Of a stretch of DNA of 64,000 nt, positions 25,026 through 32,507 are shown piece by piece; the first letter of the stretch is position 1; the number at the start of each line of letters is the position of its first letter. The notes beneath the pieces were generated by a model. That model searched no databases, was not told the DNA's origin, and was given only the letters and a program-made list of their open reading frames with translations. Position numbers and translations under genes: made by a program. Source of the DNA: CAIQPS01 sp963783835 (lineage in GTDB: Bacteria > Actinomycetota > Thermoleophilia > RBG-16-64-13); the NCBI GenBank assembly GCA_963783835.1, contig CAWAOX010000014.1, positions 124,001 through 188,000 on the forward strand. The letters run 5' to 3'.

Positions 25026-25059
25026 GAGTATTATACTCCTCTATTACTCCTCTGTACAA
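25026..25059 (-). promoter_or_regulatory. Promoter of the DUF305 gene with palindrome over the -10 box
   Basis: On the reverse strand TTGTAC (25059-25054) and TATAAT (25035-25030) are 18 bp apart. GAGTAT-T-ATACTC at 25026-25038 is a perfect palindrome covering the -10 box, a good operator position. The repressor is unknown. Confidence 0.55.
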
Positions 25060-25113
25060 GAGCAGCATTGGATCCGCTATCGCCAGCCCTCCTCCCTCGC
25101 TTGTGCTAAATTA

Positions 25114-25139
25114 TAACCGTACAAGCGTTTATACGGATA
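25114..25139. promoter_or_regulatory. Inverted repeat upstream of ACR3, candidate ArsR operator
   Basis: TAACCGTA and TACGGATA (10-bp spacer, 7 of 8 arm positions matching) lie 40 bp before the ACR3 start. The dyad and location suit an ArsR-family repressor, and such a gene is encoded at 30230. Assignment is inference. Confidence 0.4.
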
Positions 25140-25178
25140 GGTACGGCCGGCGAGTGCCCCAGGGCGAACGAGGCGAGC

Positions 25179-26273
25179 ATGAAGCGCCTTTCCTTTCTTG
25201 ATCGATACTTGACCCTGTGGATCTTCCTGGCCATGGCCATCGGCGTGGCGGCCGGCTACTGTGGCCCCAGATCGGCAAAGCCATCGAGAGTGCCTCCATC
25301 GGCACCACCTCCATCCCCATCGCCATCGGCCTGATCGTCATGATGTACCCGCCGCTCGCCAAGGTCCACTACGAGGAATTGGGAGACGTCTTCAGGAACT
25401 GAAGATCCTGGGGCTCTCGCTGGTGCAGAACTGGATCATCGGCCCCATCCTCATGTTCTTCCTCGCCGTCCTTCTCCTGTCCGACAAGCCGGGGCTCATG
25501 CAGGGCGTCATCATGATCGGCCTGGCCCGCTGCATCGCCATGGTCATCGTCTGGAACGAGCTGGCCAAGGGCGACAGCGAGTATGCCGCCGGGCTGGTGG
25601 CCTTCAACTCGGTGTTCCAGGTGCTCTTCTACTCCGTCTACGCTTACTTCTTCCTCACCGTTCTGCCCGGCTGGTTCGGCCTGGAGGGGACGGCTGTGGA
25701 CGTGAGCATCGGCCCAGATCGCCAAGAGCGTGGGCATCTATCTGGGCATCCCGTTCGTCGCCGGGATCATCACCCGGTTCACCCTGCTGCGCTTCAAGAG
25801 CAAGGAGTGGTACGACCACGAGTTCATCCCCAGGATCAGCCCCATCACCCTCATCGCCCTGCTGTTCACCATCCTGGTGATGTTCTCGCTCAAGGGCGAG
25901 ATCATCGTGCAGTTGCCCCTGGACGTGGTCCGGGTGGCCATTCCGCTGCTCATCTACTTCGTGATCATGTTCTTCGTCAGCTTCTACATGGGCAAGAGGG
26001 TGGGCGCCGACTACTCGCAAGAGCACCACGCTGGCCTTCACGGCCGCCTCGAACAACTTCGAGTTGGCTATCGCGGTAGCCGTATCGGTGTTCGGACTGG
26101 CTTCGGCGCAGGCCTTCGCCGCGGTCATCGGTCCGCTGGTGGAAGTGCCGGTGATGATCGGGCTGGTGAATGTGGCCTTCTGGCTCCGGCGCCGATACTG
26201 GCCGCCCCAGAAGACTGATGAGGCGCCTTTCGGTCACTCGACAAGAACGGGAACAGAGACGGGAGATGAATAA
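25179..26273 (+). pseudogene. ACR3-family arsenite efflux permease, at least four frameshifts
   Basis: Joining successive frames gives a ten-helix ACR3 permease: MKRLSFLDRYLTLWIFLAMA, then SIPIAIGLIVMMYPPLAKV, LGLSLVQNWIIGPILMF, GLARCIAMVIVWNELAKGD (with the conserved arsenite-binding Cys in the GxARCIAMV motif), GIYLGIPFVAGIITRF, and AFTAASNNFELAIAVAVSVF. ACR3 exports arsenite using proton-motive force. Shifts occur near 25260, 25395, 25715 and 26020. It overlaps the ArsM gene by TAATG. All diagnostic motifs are preserved, so the shifts may be consensus errors rather than long decay. Confidence 0.8.
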
Positions 26274-27075
26274 TGTCTGAGCAACAAGGACAAGGACGTA
26301 GTGCGTGGAGCGGTGCGCGACCGCTACGCGGAGGTGGCCAAAGCGGGGTCGTCATGCTGCGGCGCGGGCGCGTCGTGTTGCGGCACGACCTCCATGGCGC
26401 CCGATGAGATATCCGCCCAACTCGGCTATAGCGAGGAGGAACTGGCCTTCGCGCCGGAGGGGGCGAATCTGGGCCTCGGCTGCGGCAACCCCCAGGCGAT
26501 CGCCGACCTGAAGCCCGGAGAGGTAGTCGTGGACCTGGGTAGCGGAGCCGGCTTCGACTGTTTCCTGGCCGCGCGGGGAGTGGGACCGGCCGGGCGCGTG
26601 ATCGGAGTCGACATGACTCCGGAGATGGTGGCAAGTGCGCGCGAGAATGCGCGCAAGGCTGGGCTGGACAACGTCGAGTTCCGTTTGGGGGAGATAGAGC
26701 ACCTTCCCGTCGCTGATGCCTCCGCGGACGTGATCATCTCCAACTGCGTGATCAACCTCTCTCCCGACAAGCCGGCCGTATTCCGGGACGCGTTTCGCGT
26801 GCTCAAGCCGGGCGGTCGACTCGCCGTAAGTGACGTGGTCGCTACGGCGGAACTCCCCGAATCGTGGAGGGACGATATGCGTCTTCTGTCTGCCTGCATC
26901 TCGGGGGCGGTAGACATCGATGCGCTTTCTCAGAATGCTCGCGGATGCCGGGTTCGTCGAGATCGACATCCGCCCGAAGGAGGAAAGCCGCGAGTTCATC
27001 CGCGAATGGGAGCCGGAGACCGAACTGGAGGACTATGTGCTCTCGGCGGCGATCCGCGCTAGAAGACCCCAGTAG
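26273..27075 (+). pseudogene. arsM: Arsenite S-adenosylmethionine methyltransferase (ArsM), two frameshifts
   Basis: A SAM-dependent enzyme that methylates As(III). Motifs in order: SSCCGAGASCCG near the N-terminus, GLGCGNPQAIADLKPGE, VVVDLGSGAGFDCFLAAR (SAM site), ISNCVINLSPDKPAVFRDAF (conserved Cys) and SACISGA (second conserved Cys). One frame change is needed near 26290 and another near 26930, after which the C-terminus reads ADAGFVEIDIRPKEESREF and ends RRPQ at 27075. It overlaps the ACR3 stop by TAATG, so the two are translationally coupled. Confidence 0.8.
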
Positions 27076-27095
27076 CGCCGAGACCGACTCGAACG

Positions 27096-27818
27096 ATGGA
27101 GACTCTTGCTCTCTTCTCCGACGTGCATGGAAACAGCCTCGCCCTTGAGGCAGTCCTCGACGACCTGAAGGCGCGAGAGATCACCAAGGTCTACTGCCTG
27201 GGAGATCTAGTGGGCTACGGAGCAGATCCCAACGGGGTGATCGACCTTCTTCGCTCCCATGGCATCGAGAGCATCCTCGGTAACTACGACGAAGGGGTCG
27301 CCTGGGAGACGGGCGATTGCGGCTGCTTCTATGCCGACTGCGGAGGCGGAGCGGATCGGCAAGGCGTCTTACGCCTTCACCGTCGCCGCGGTGACGGCCG
27401 AGAGGAAGGCCTACCTGCGCACCCTGCCGCGTGAGCTGCATGTGGATCTTGGCGGCAAGAAGGTCCACTTGGTGCACGGGAGTCCGCGGCGCATCAACGA
27501 GTACCTACTACGCGACCGCGACGAACGGACCTACCTGCGCCTGGCAGCGACCGAGGCGGACGACGTCCTCGCCTTTGGTCATACCCATGACCCCTGGTTT
27601 CGCCGGTATGGGAAGACGCTCTTCGTCAATGTCGGTTCGGTCGGGCGGCCAAAGGACGGAGACACTCGGGCCATCTACGTCGTCCTGAGCTCGTCCACGG
27701 AGACGCCCGTGGAGGTAGAGATCCGGCGCGTGGCCTACGAGTGGAGGCCGCCGCCGAGGCAGTCCTTGCCGCCGGTCTGCCGGCCGCGCTCGCCGACATG
27801 TTGCGCCGCGGAAACTAG
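27096..27818 (+). pseudogene. Calcineurin-like metallophosphoesterase (YfcE/MJ0936-like), two frameshifts
   Basis: The start METLALFSDVHGNSLALEAV contains the D-x-H-G-N metal motif, followed by VYCLGDLVGYGADPN (G-D) and ESILGNYDEG (G-N-Y-D). After a shift near 27345 come VHLVHGSPRRINEYL and DVLAFGHTHDPWF (G-H-T-H), and NVGSVGRPKDGD. A second shift near 27740 gives a C-terminal VEAAAEAVLAAGL helix ending at 27818. The family hydrolyses phosphodiesters; the substrate is unknown. It lies in the arsenic/redox gene string, and a fragment of a relative is at 7195-7293. Confidence 0.75.
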
Positions 27819-27835
27819 AGAGAGGTCGATGACCG

Positions 27836-28225
27836 ATGAGTGATGTACTGCCGGGCCTGATCATGTGCGTCTGCACGGGCAAGTGCCCCGGATTCGAGAA
27901 GATGGACATCTGGGACTTCATCAACCGGGTGCGCATCGAGCTGCCCGTCGAGTTCGGGATGATCCATCCGCAACTCTGCGAGGAAGACGGCGATCGGTTC
28001 CTGGCCGATCTCCTGCAGGCGAAGCGGCCCCTGGTCATCGCCGCCTGCGCCCCCAACATGCAGAACAAGCTGTTCCGCGACGCCTTTGCCGCGCAGGGCA
28101 TGGACGTGAAGAAGGACATGGCCCCCCTCGACATCCGCGAGATGACCACCGATGAGGCGTTCGAGAAGGTGGCCGCGGCGCTTCGCGAGATGGGCGTGAG
28201 CGAGCATGGGGGCGAGGATGGCTGA
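27836..28225 (+). CDS. HdrA N-terminal-domain-like protein
   Basis: A 129-aa soluble protein. LIMCVCTGKCPGF at about 8-20 gives a C-x-C-x3-C cluster. The region VIAACAPNMQNKLFRDAFAA (about 66-85) resembles the VVAACSPRMHEPTFR segment of heterodisulfide reductase subunit A, and the next part (MDVKKDMAPLDIREM) resembles its following segment. It lacks the flavin and ferredoxin domains of full HdrA, so it is a stand-alone version of the N-terminal part. It is overlapped by the next gene, a ferredoxin (ATGGCTGA), indicating tight coupling. A redox or iron-sulfur role is inferred. Confidence 0.6.
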   Translation: MSDVLPGLIMCVCTGKCPGFEKMDIWDFINRVRIELPVEFGMIHPQLCEEDGDRFLADLLQAKRPLVIAACAPNMQNKLFRDAFAAQGMDVKKDMAPLDIREMTTDEAFEKVAAALREMGVSEHGGEDG

Positions 28226-28505
28226 GAGCACCTTCATGGGGGTGCCACGCAGCAAGATCCCCTGGGCCCCCACCATCGACTACGACAAGTGCGACTGGTG
28301 CATGGAGTGTGACGAGTTCTGCCCGCACCGGGTGTTCGAGCGCCGCGAGGGCGACGTGAAGTTGGTGGTGGCCAATCCAAACAACTGCGTGGTGTTCTGC
28401 CGAGCCTGCGCCAAGACCTGCGGGCCCGACGCCATTTCCTTTCCCGACAAGCCCCAGACCGTGGCCCTTATCAAGAGTCTTCACGCACAGGAGGGCGAGG
28501 AGTGA
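28218..28505 (+). CDS. 2[4Fe-4S] ferredoxin-like protein
   Basis: A 95-aa electron carrier with two cluster-binding motifs: C-x2-C-x3-C-x3-C in CDWCMECDEFCP (about 25-36) and C-x4-C-x2-C-x3-C in CVVFCRACAKTCGP (about 56-69), so two 4Fe-4S clusters are likely. ATG 28218 is chosen because it follows GGGGGCGAGG and gives a normal N-terminus. It overlaps the HdrA-N-like gene and the next gene (28502). It probably passes electrons within this operon. Confidence 0.85.
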   Translation: MAESTFMGVPRSKIPWAPTIDYDKCDWCMECDEFCPHRVFERREGDVKLVVANPNNCVVFCRACAKTCGPDAISFPDKPQTVALIKSLHAQEGEE

Positions 28506-29366
28506 ACTACGTGGTCCTTGCCTGCACGGGCCTGGACAAGCCTGAGGGGTCGGTCGCCCGCGAGGTGGCCATCCGCCTGGCCGAGGAAGCCGGAGCTGAG
28601 ATCGTCTGCCCCGTGGTCCTCAATCGCACGCCGGCCCGGTACAAGAAGACGCTGGCCGATAAGCGCGCTGATCGTGGTGGACGGATGCGCCACCCAGTGC
28701 GCCAGCAAGCTCGCCGCGGCCGCGCAGGCGAAGCCGGTCCAGAAGGTGCTCGTCTCTGACGTGGTGAAGAAGTCCGGTCGGCACGCTCGCTCCTGAGCTT
28801 CGCCTCGGCCCCGACGCTCTCGAGCTTGCCCGGAAGATCGTCGACGACATCAAGGCGGCCGAGGCTGCCGCATCCAAGGAAGCGCGTGGGCGCCGAGCAA
28901 GCACCCGCGGAAGTGGAGTTCGAGAGCCCCTCGGATTTCACCGTGGTCGTGCACGACAAGTACGAGTTCCGCATCCCCTTGAGCGGATACTTCTTCAACG
29001 CGAACGATGTCTGGGTGCAGGTGGCCGGCACGCAGGGCCCGGGTGGGCATCTCCGACTACATGCAGCAACGACTCACCGATATCACCTATGTGGATCCGC
29101 CCAAGGTCGGCACTGCCATCGAGCAGTTCGGCGAGGTGGGCACCGTCGAGTCGACCAAGGCCAACTTTGAGATAGTCTCGCCTGTGAGCGGCATGGTGGT
29201 GCGCATCAACGAAGCGGTGAACGACGCGCCTGAATCGATCAACGAGGACCCGTACGGGGCCTGGATCGCGGAGCTGGAATTGAGCGACTGGGAAGAAGAC
29301 CGGGCACTATTGGTCGATGGACGGGCATACGCTGCCGACGTAGAGCGCAAGGCCGCGGAAGACTAG
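28502..29366 (+). pseudogene. Fusion of a DGC-type zinc-binding domain and a GcvH/lipoyl-carrier domain, several frameshifts
   Basis: Successive frames give one product of about 285 aa. The N-terminal part reads VVLACTGLDKPEGSVAREVA and ALIVVDGCATQCASKLA, the C-T-G and D-G-C-x3-C features of DGC-family putative zinc-binding proteins. The C-terminal part has VGISDYMQQRLTDITYVDPP, GTVESTKANFEIVSPVSG and NEDPYGAWIAELEL, a glycine-cleavage H-like domain with the lipoyl Lys in ESTKA. Frame changes are near 28660, 28790, 28885 and 29035. In sHdr sulfur-oxidation systems GcvH-like LbpA proteins carry lipoate for Hdr-like complexes, so a similar partner role is plausible. Each domain is intact apart from the shifts. 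Confidence 0.65.
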
Positions 29367-29380
29367 GGATGAGAGGATCG

Positions 29381-29800
29381 ATGAGCGAAGACCGCGGCAA
29401 GGTGCTGGTGATCCCCTGCAGCGGCATCGGCAAAGTCCACGGACTCTTGAGCCGGGAGTCGGCCTATCTGGTCACCGACGAACTCGCGCCCGAGGAGACC
29501 GATGTGGTGTGCCTCGCTCTGCTCGTGCGGGAAGACGAGGAGACCCTGGCTAGGGTGCGGGCGCATCCCTGCATCACCATCGACGGCTGCGGAAAGGCCT
29601 GCGCCCAGAAGAACGTCGAGATCGCCGGCGGACAGGTGGCAAGCGCCTTTCAGGTCGCCAAGATCCTCACCAAGCACCGCGAGAGCCAGCCGGGTACCGG
29701 GTCCGAACTCACCGAAGAGGGCTGGGCGGTGTGCCGGGAGATCGCCGAAGCAGTGGCCGAAGAAGCGGCTCATGTCGGCGGCGGCCAAGGGGCGTCGTGA
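29381..29800 (+). CDS. DGC-domain putative zinc-binding protein
   Basis: A 139-aa protein with VIPCSGIGKVHGLLSRESAY near the N-terminus and ITIDGCGKACAQKNVEIAGG (about 66-85), the DGC-x3-C signature of the family. Family members are small proteins of unknown function often beside arsenic, selenium or redox genes. ATG 29381 with AGAGGA is preferred over ATG 29369. It is one of three DGC-type products in a row and shares TGATG overlap with the next gene. Confidence 0.75.
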   Translation: MSEDRGKVLVIPCSGIGKVHGLLSRESAYLVTDELAPEETDVVCLALLVREDEETLARVRAHPCITIDGCGKACAQKNVEIAGGQVASAFQVAKILTKHRESQPGTGSELTEEGWAVCREIAEAVAEEAAHVGGGQGAS

Positions 29801-30246
29801 TGGCGGCGGAAATGAACAAGACGATGAAGGTGGGGATAATCGCCTGCAGCGGCGAGGAGATCCCGGAGGGCACCATCTCGCGCAGCGCCGTGCGGAGAGT
29901 GCTCGAGTCCCTGCGGCCCAGTGAGACGGTCACGCTCTGCCTGCCCCTCTTCCTGGCCGGGAACGAGGGCGAGCGCAACTTCGCCCGGACCCATCCTGTC
30001 ATCACTATCGATGGCTGCGACAAAGAGTGCGCGAGATGGGGCACCGAGAAGCACGGGGGGCCGGTCAGCCGAGCGCTGGTGGTCACCGATATCCTCGGTA
30101 CAGGCGCGGCCGGTTGCTCACGCTCCTCTCGCGACCGCAGGCCGGTAGATGACGAGGCGGTGGCGGCCGTCGCCGAGCGCATAGCGGCCGAGGTCGACGC
30201 TCTCATGAGCGAAGCTGCGGAGGCGGTGGATGATGGACGTTCTTAG
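29800..30246 (+). CDS. DGC-domain putative zinc-binding protein, second copy
   Basis: A 148-aa paralogue of its upstream neighbour: GIIACSGEEIPEGTISRSAV near the N-terminus and ITIDGCDKECARWGTEKHGG in the middle (D-G-C-x3-C). The start overlaps the previous stop (TGATG), and the end overlaps the ArsR gene start by 17 bp. The C-terminus is a helix rich in Ala and Glu. The function is unknown; its place in the operon points to metal(loid) or sulfur chemistry. Confidence 0.75.
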   Translation: MAAEMNKTMKVGIIACSGEEIPEGTISRSAVRRVLESLRPSETVTLCLPLFLAGNEGERNFARTHPVITIDGCDKECARWGTEKHGGPVSRALVVTDILGTGAAGCSRSSRDRRPVDDEAVAAVAERIAAEVDALMSEAAEAVDDGRS

Positions 30247-30577
30247 GGATACCTTCAAGGCGTTGGCAGATGAGACCCGGCTGAAGATCATGACCCTGCT
30301 CCTGGAGCAGGACGAGCTCTGCGTATGCGATTTCGTCGGCGCGTTGGGGCAGACACAGTCGAAGGTCTCGCGGCATCTCCGTTACCTCTACAACTCCGGT
30401 CTGGTGCGCGACCGTCGGGAGGGACTGTGGATGCACTATCGCATCTCCCCCGATCTCACACGGGAACAGGCGATCGTCCTGGCCGGCCTCTCGGAGGCTG
30501 TCAGCGAGGAGCAGAAACAGGAGCTCCGGAGAGCGCTCGAACGCTGGCTCGACACAAAGAAAGCGGGGGTGTGTTGA
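30230..30577 (+). CDS. arsR: ArsR/SmtB-family metalloregulator
   Basis: A 115-aa winged-helix repressor. ALADETRLKIMTLLLEQDEL precedes CVCDFVGALGQTQSKVSRHL, with the As(III)-sensing C-V-C-D motif at the start of the recognition region and the helix-turn-helix next to it. A C-terminal Cys (AGVC) may be a third ligand. Binding of arsenite would release DNA. Translation overlaps both neighbours. The dyad at 25114-25139 before the ACR3 gene is a candidate target, which would make the whole 25.2-31.4 kb string arsenic-responsive. Confidence 0.9.
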   Translation: MMDVLRDTFKALADETRLKIMTLLLEQDELCVCDFVGALGQTQSKVSRHLRYLYNSGLVRDRREGLWMHYRISPDLTREQAIVLAGLSEAVSEEQKQELRRALERWLDTKKAGVC

Positions 30578-30831
30578 TCGAGGTCAAGATCTTTGGCAGC
30601 GAGCCGCCTTGCGTCTCCTGCAAGAGGACGGAAGAAGCGGCCAAGAAGGCGGCGGCGGTGTTCTCCGACCGGGTGAGCGTCGAGAAACTGTCGGCCCATT
30701 CTCCGGAGGCGGCAGAGGCAGGCTTCACTGCCACGCCCGCGGTGGTCGTCAACGGCAAGGTGGTATCCCAGGGGCGAGTCCCCGAGCAGAGCGAACTGGA
30801 ACAGATCTTTCGATCAGAACTAGGAGGGTGA
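30571..30831 (+). CDS. Thioredoxin-like mini-protein with CxxC
   Basis: An 86-aa thioredoxin-fold protein: VKIFGSEPPCVSCKRTEEAA has a C-V-S-C active-site-like motif after the first strand, and GFTATPAVVVNGKVVSQGRV has the conserved cis-Pro (TATPAV). The start is GTG 30571 or TTG 30574, overlapping the ArsR stop. The family resembles the small metal(loid)-associated thioredoxins next to ArsR genes. It likely reduces or relays thiols within this operon (inference). Confidence 0.7.
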   Translation: MLIEVKIFGSEPPCVSCKRTEEAAKKAAAVFSDRVSVEKLSAHSPEAAEAGFTATPAVVVNGKVVSQGRVPEQSELEQIFRSELGG

Positions 30832-30832
30832 A

Positions 30833-31108
30833 GTGCCTGTGCTGTTGGAGGTGTTCAGCGGAGATCCGCCCTGCCCCGGTTGCGTCGCCATCCTTGCCAT
30901 GGCCGACCGGTACGCCAAGAAGTATCCGGCAGAAGAGTTGGTGGTAGAGAAATACGTCGGCCGGGAAGCGCTCGAGAAATATGAGGAGTACAACCTCTCG
31001 TGCGTGCCGGCAGCCGTCATCAACGGGGTCATCAAGATCGAAGGAACGGCCCCGGATGAGGGCACCATGAACAACGCGCTCCGGGAAGGTGGGCTATGGA
31101 TCCGATAA
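30833..31108 (+). CDS. Thioredoxin-like mini-protein with CPGC
   Basis: A 91-aa protein: LLEVFSGDPPCPGCVAILAM has C-P-G-C, close to a glutaredoxin or thioredoxin active site, and YNLSCVPAAVINGVIKIEGT has the cis-Pro loop with an additional Cys. The GTG start follows AGGAGGG. It is the second of three related genes in series and overlaps the third by 13 bp. Confidence 0.75.
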   Translation: MPVLLEVFSGDPPCPGCVAILAMADRYAKKYPAEELVVEKYVGREALEKYEEYNLSCVPAAVINGVIKIEGTAPDEGTMNNALREGGLWIR

Positions 31109-31359
31109 GGGTGGAGGTCTTTCTCTCCGTGCCTGCCTGTTCCGGCGGCGTAGCGGTTCGGCGGCTGCTCGACGAGGTCGCGGGACAATACGGAGAGCAG
31201 ATGGACGTCGTCTACCACCAGGGGCGCGATGAACGGTACGAGGAACTCAAGCTGTCGTCCGCCCCGGCGATCATAGTCGGCGACCTGGTGCGATTCATCG
31301 GACTATGCCCTACCAGGGAAGGTCTCATAGGCGCTTTGCGCGAAGCCGGGCTGGAATAG
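31096..31359 (+). CDS. Thioredoxin-like mini-protein with degenerate CxxG motif
   Basis: An 87-aa protein similar in layout to the two before it: VEVFLSVPACSGGVAVRRLL has C-S-G-G, lacking the second active-site Cys, and LKLSSAPAIIVGDLVRFIGL carries the cis-Pro loop. It starts inside the end of the preceding gene. Loss of the resolving Cys suggests a single-Cys carrier or binding role. It is the last gene before the right-hand 25-bp repeat. Confidence 0.7.
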   Translation: MDPIRVEVFLSVPACSGGVAVRRLLDEVAGQYGEQMDVVYHQGRDERYEELKLSSAPAIIVGDLVRFIGLCPTREGLIGALREAGLE

Positions 31360-31405
31360 CCCCTCCCGCACCGGGACGAGTCTCTTCCCCCATGGAGGGC
31401 AGCAG

Positions 31406-31430
31406 GGTCTGCGTATCCTCAAGGGGTAGA
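31406..31430. repeat. 25-bp direct repeat, copy 2
   Basis: Identical to 23617-23641. It covers the stop and last codons of the leftward livM-type gene. See the putative island 23617-31430. Confidence 0.85.
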
Positions 31431-32507
31431 GGGCGGCCCCTTTGGAACGACGCTCTCGACCGGCTCCGGGCGGGGTGACGAGCCCCACGAGACCCGGCGC
31501 TGAAGCGGGAAGACGAAGAACTTGGTCTTCTTCGCGATGTACCCGTAGATGCCGCCCAGACTCCAAAGCGGAACGATCACGGCGACCAGGCCCAGCACGA
31601 TGAAGTACCAGCCGCCGTACTGACTCGTGGTCTCGCGGAGAAGGAAGAAGATCACCGCTCCGATGACGGGTCCCTCGATGGTCCCCAGGCCGCCGACCAC
31701 CGCCATGAAGACCATGTAGGCACTCCAGTTGATAGCGAAGGCCGAGGCCGGCTGGATCCGCAAGAGGCTAATCGCCAGAATGCCGCCCGCGAGCGCACAG
31801 CCCGCTCCGGCGACGACGAACACGTACATGCGGGTCCGCCAGAGGTTCACCCCGAGGCTTTCCGCAGCCAGGTCGTCATCTCTCACTGCTTTGAGAGCCA
31901 TCCCGGTCCGCGACCGCATGATGTAGTAGACGACGGCCATGGCGATCACCGCAGCGGCGAGGGCCCACCAGTAGGTGCCGACGATACGCGTCTCGTTACT
32001 GATCTCCGTGGCGGCCTGTATGGTCACACCCGAACCGCCGCCGGTCGCTTCGATATTGCCTACGATCATCCGGTACATCTCGGCCAGCACCATGGTGCCG
32101 ATCGCCAGATAACCGCCGCGTAGCTTGAAGACGATGCTCGCCGAGGGGATGGCTATGAGCCCACCTACAACTGCGGCGAATACGACCGATACGAACAGCG
32201 GCACATGGAGCACGTCGGCGAATAGCCAGACCGAGTAGCAACCCAGACCGATATACCCCTGCTGCCCCACTGAGATGATGCCGCCGTATCCCAACAGGAG
32301 GTTCCAGAACTGGGCCAGTGCCACGAGGAGAAAGAAGTCGACGAGCCTGCGGGTCCAAGCGATTCCCCCGAACACGGGGAAAAAGGCCAGGACCGCGAGA
32401 ATGACGACTCCGATGCCGAGGATTAGCAGGTGCTTGCGATTGCCGACCGATACTACGACCTTCCGCTGGCCGGATAGGTCAGGAGTGGTGAGGGTGCTGT
32501 TCTTCAT
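31419..32507 (-). CDS. livM: Branched-chain amino acid-type ABC transporter permease (LivM-like)
   Basis: A 362-aa inner-membrane permease with about ten helices. RLVDFFLLVALAQFWNLLLG and GYGGIISVGQQGYIGLGCYS match the LivM N-terminal region, and GMALKAVRDDDLAAESLGVN is the conserved EAA-like cytosolic loop that contacts the ATPase. It starts at 32507, overlapping the LivH-like stop by ATGA, and is the last gene of a six-gene leftward operon (37388 to 31419). The C-terminal tail (VPKGPPSTP) runs into the 25-bp repeat. The substrate may be an aromatic acid rather than an amino acid, given the amidohydrolase in the operon (inference). Confidence 0.9.
   Translation of the reverse strand: MKNSTLTTPDLSGQRKVVVSVGNRKHLLILGIGVVILAVLAFFPVFGGIAWTRRLVDFFLLVALAQFWNLLLGYGGIISVGQQGYIGLGCYSVWLFADVLHVPLFVSVVFAAVVGGLIAIPSASIVFKLRGGYLAIGTMVLAEMYRMIVGNIEATGGGSGVTIQAATEISNETRIVGTYWWALAAAVIAMAVVYYIMRSRTGMALKAVRDDDLAAESLGVNLWRTRMYVFVVAGAGCALAGGILAISLLRIQPASAFAINWSAYMVFMAVVGGLGTIEGPVIGAVIFFLLRETTSQYGGWYFIVLGLVAVIVPLWSLGGIYGYIAKKTKFFVFPLQRRVSWGSSPRPEPVESVVPKGPPSTP

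Larger units (their letters stand above)
23617..31430. mobile_element. Putative arsenic/redox island between 25-bp direct repeats
   Basis: Removing 23642-31430 would place the DUF4126 and livM-type genes convergently, with their stop codons sharing one 25-bp sequence. Both genes are intact, as expected if an element inserted at this site. The content (acylphosphatase, DUF305, ACR3, ArsM, HdrA-like/DGC/thioredoxin-like proteins, ArsR) is accessory and shows many frameshifts. No recombinase is visible. An assembly join on a 25-bp repeat is the alternative. Confidence 0.4.
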
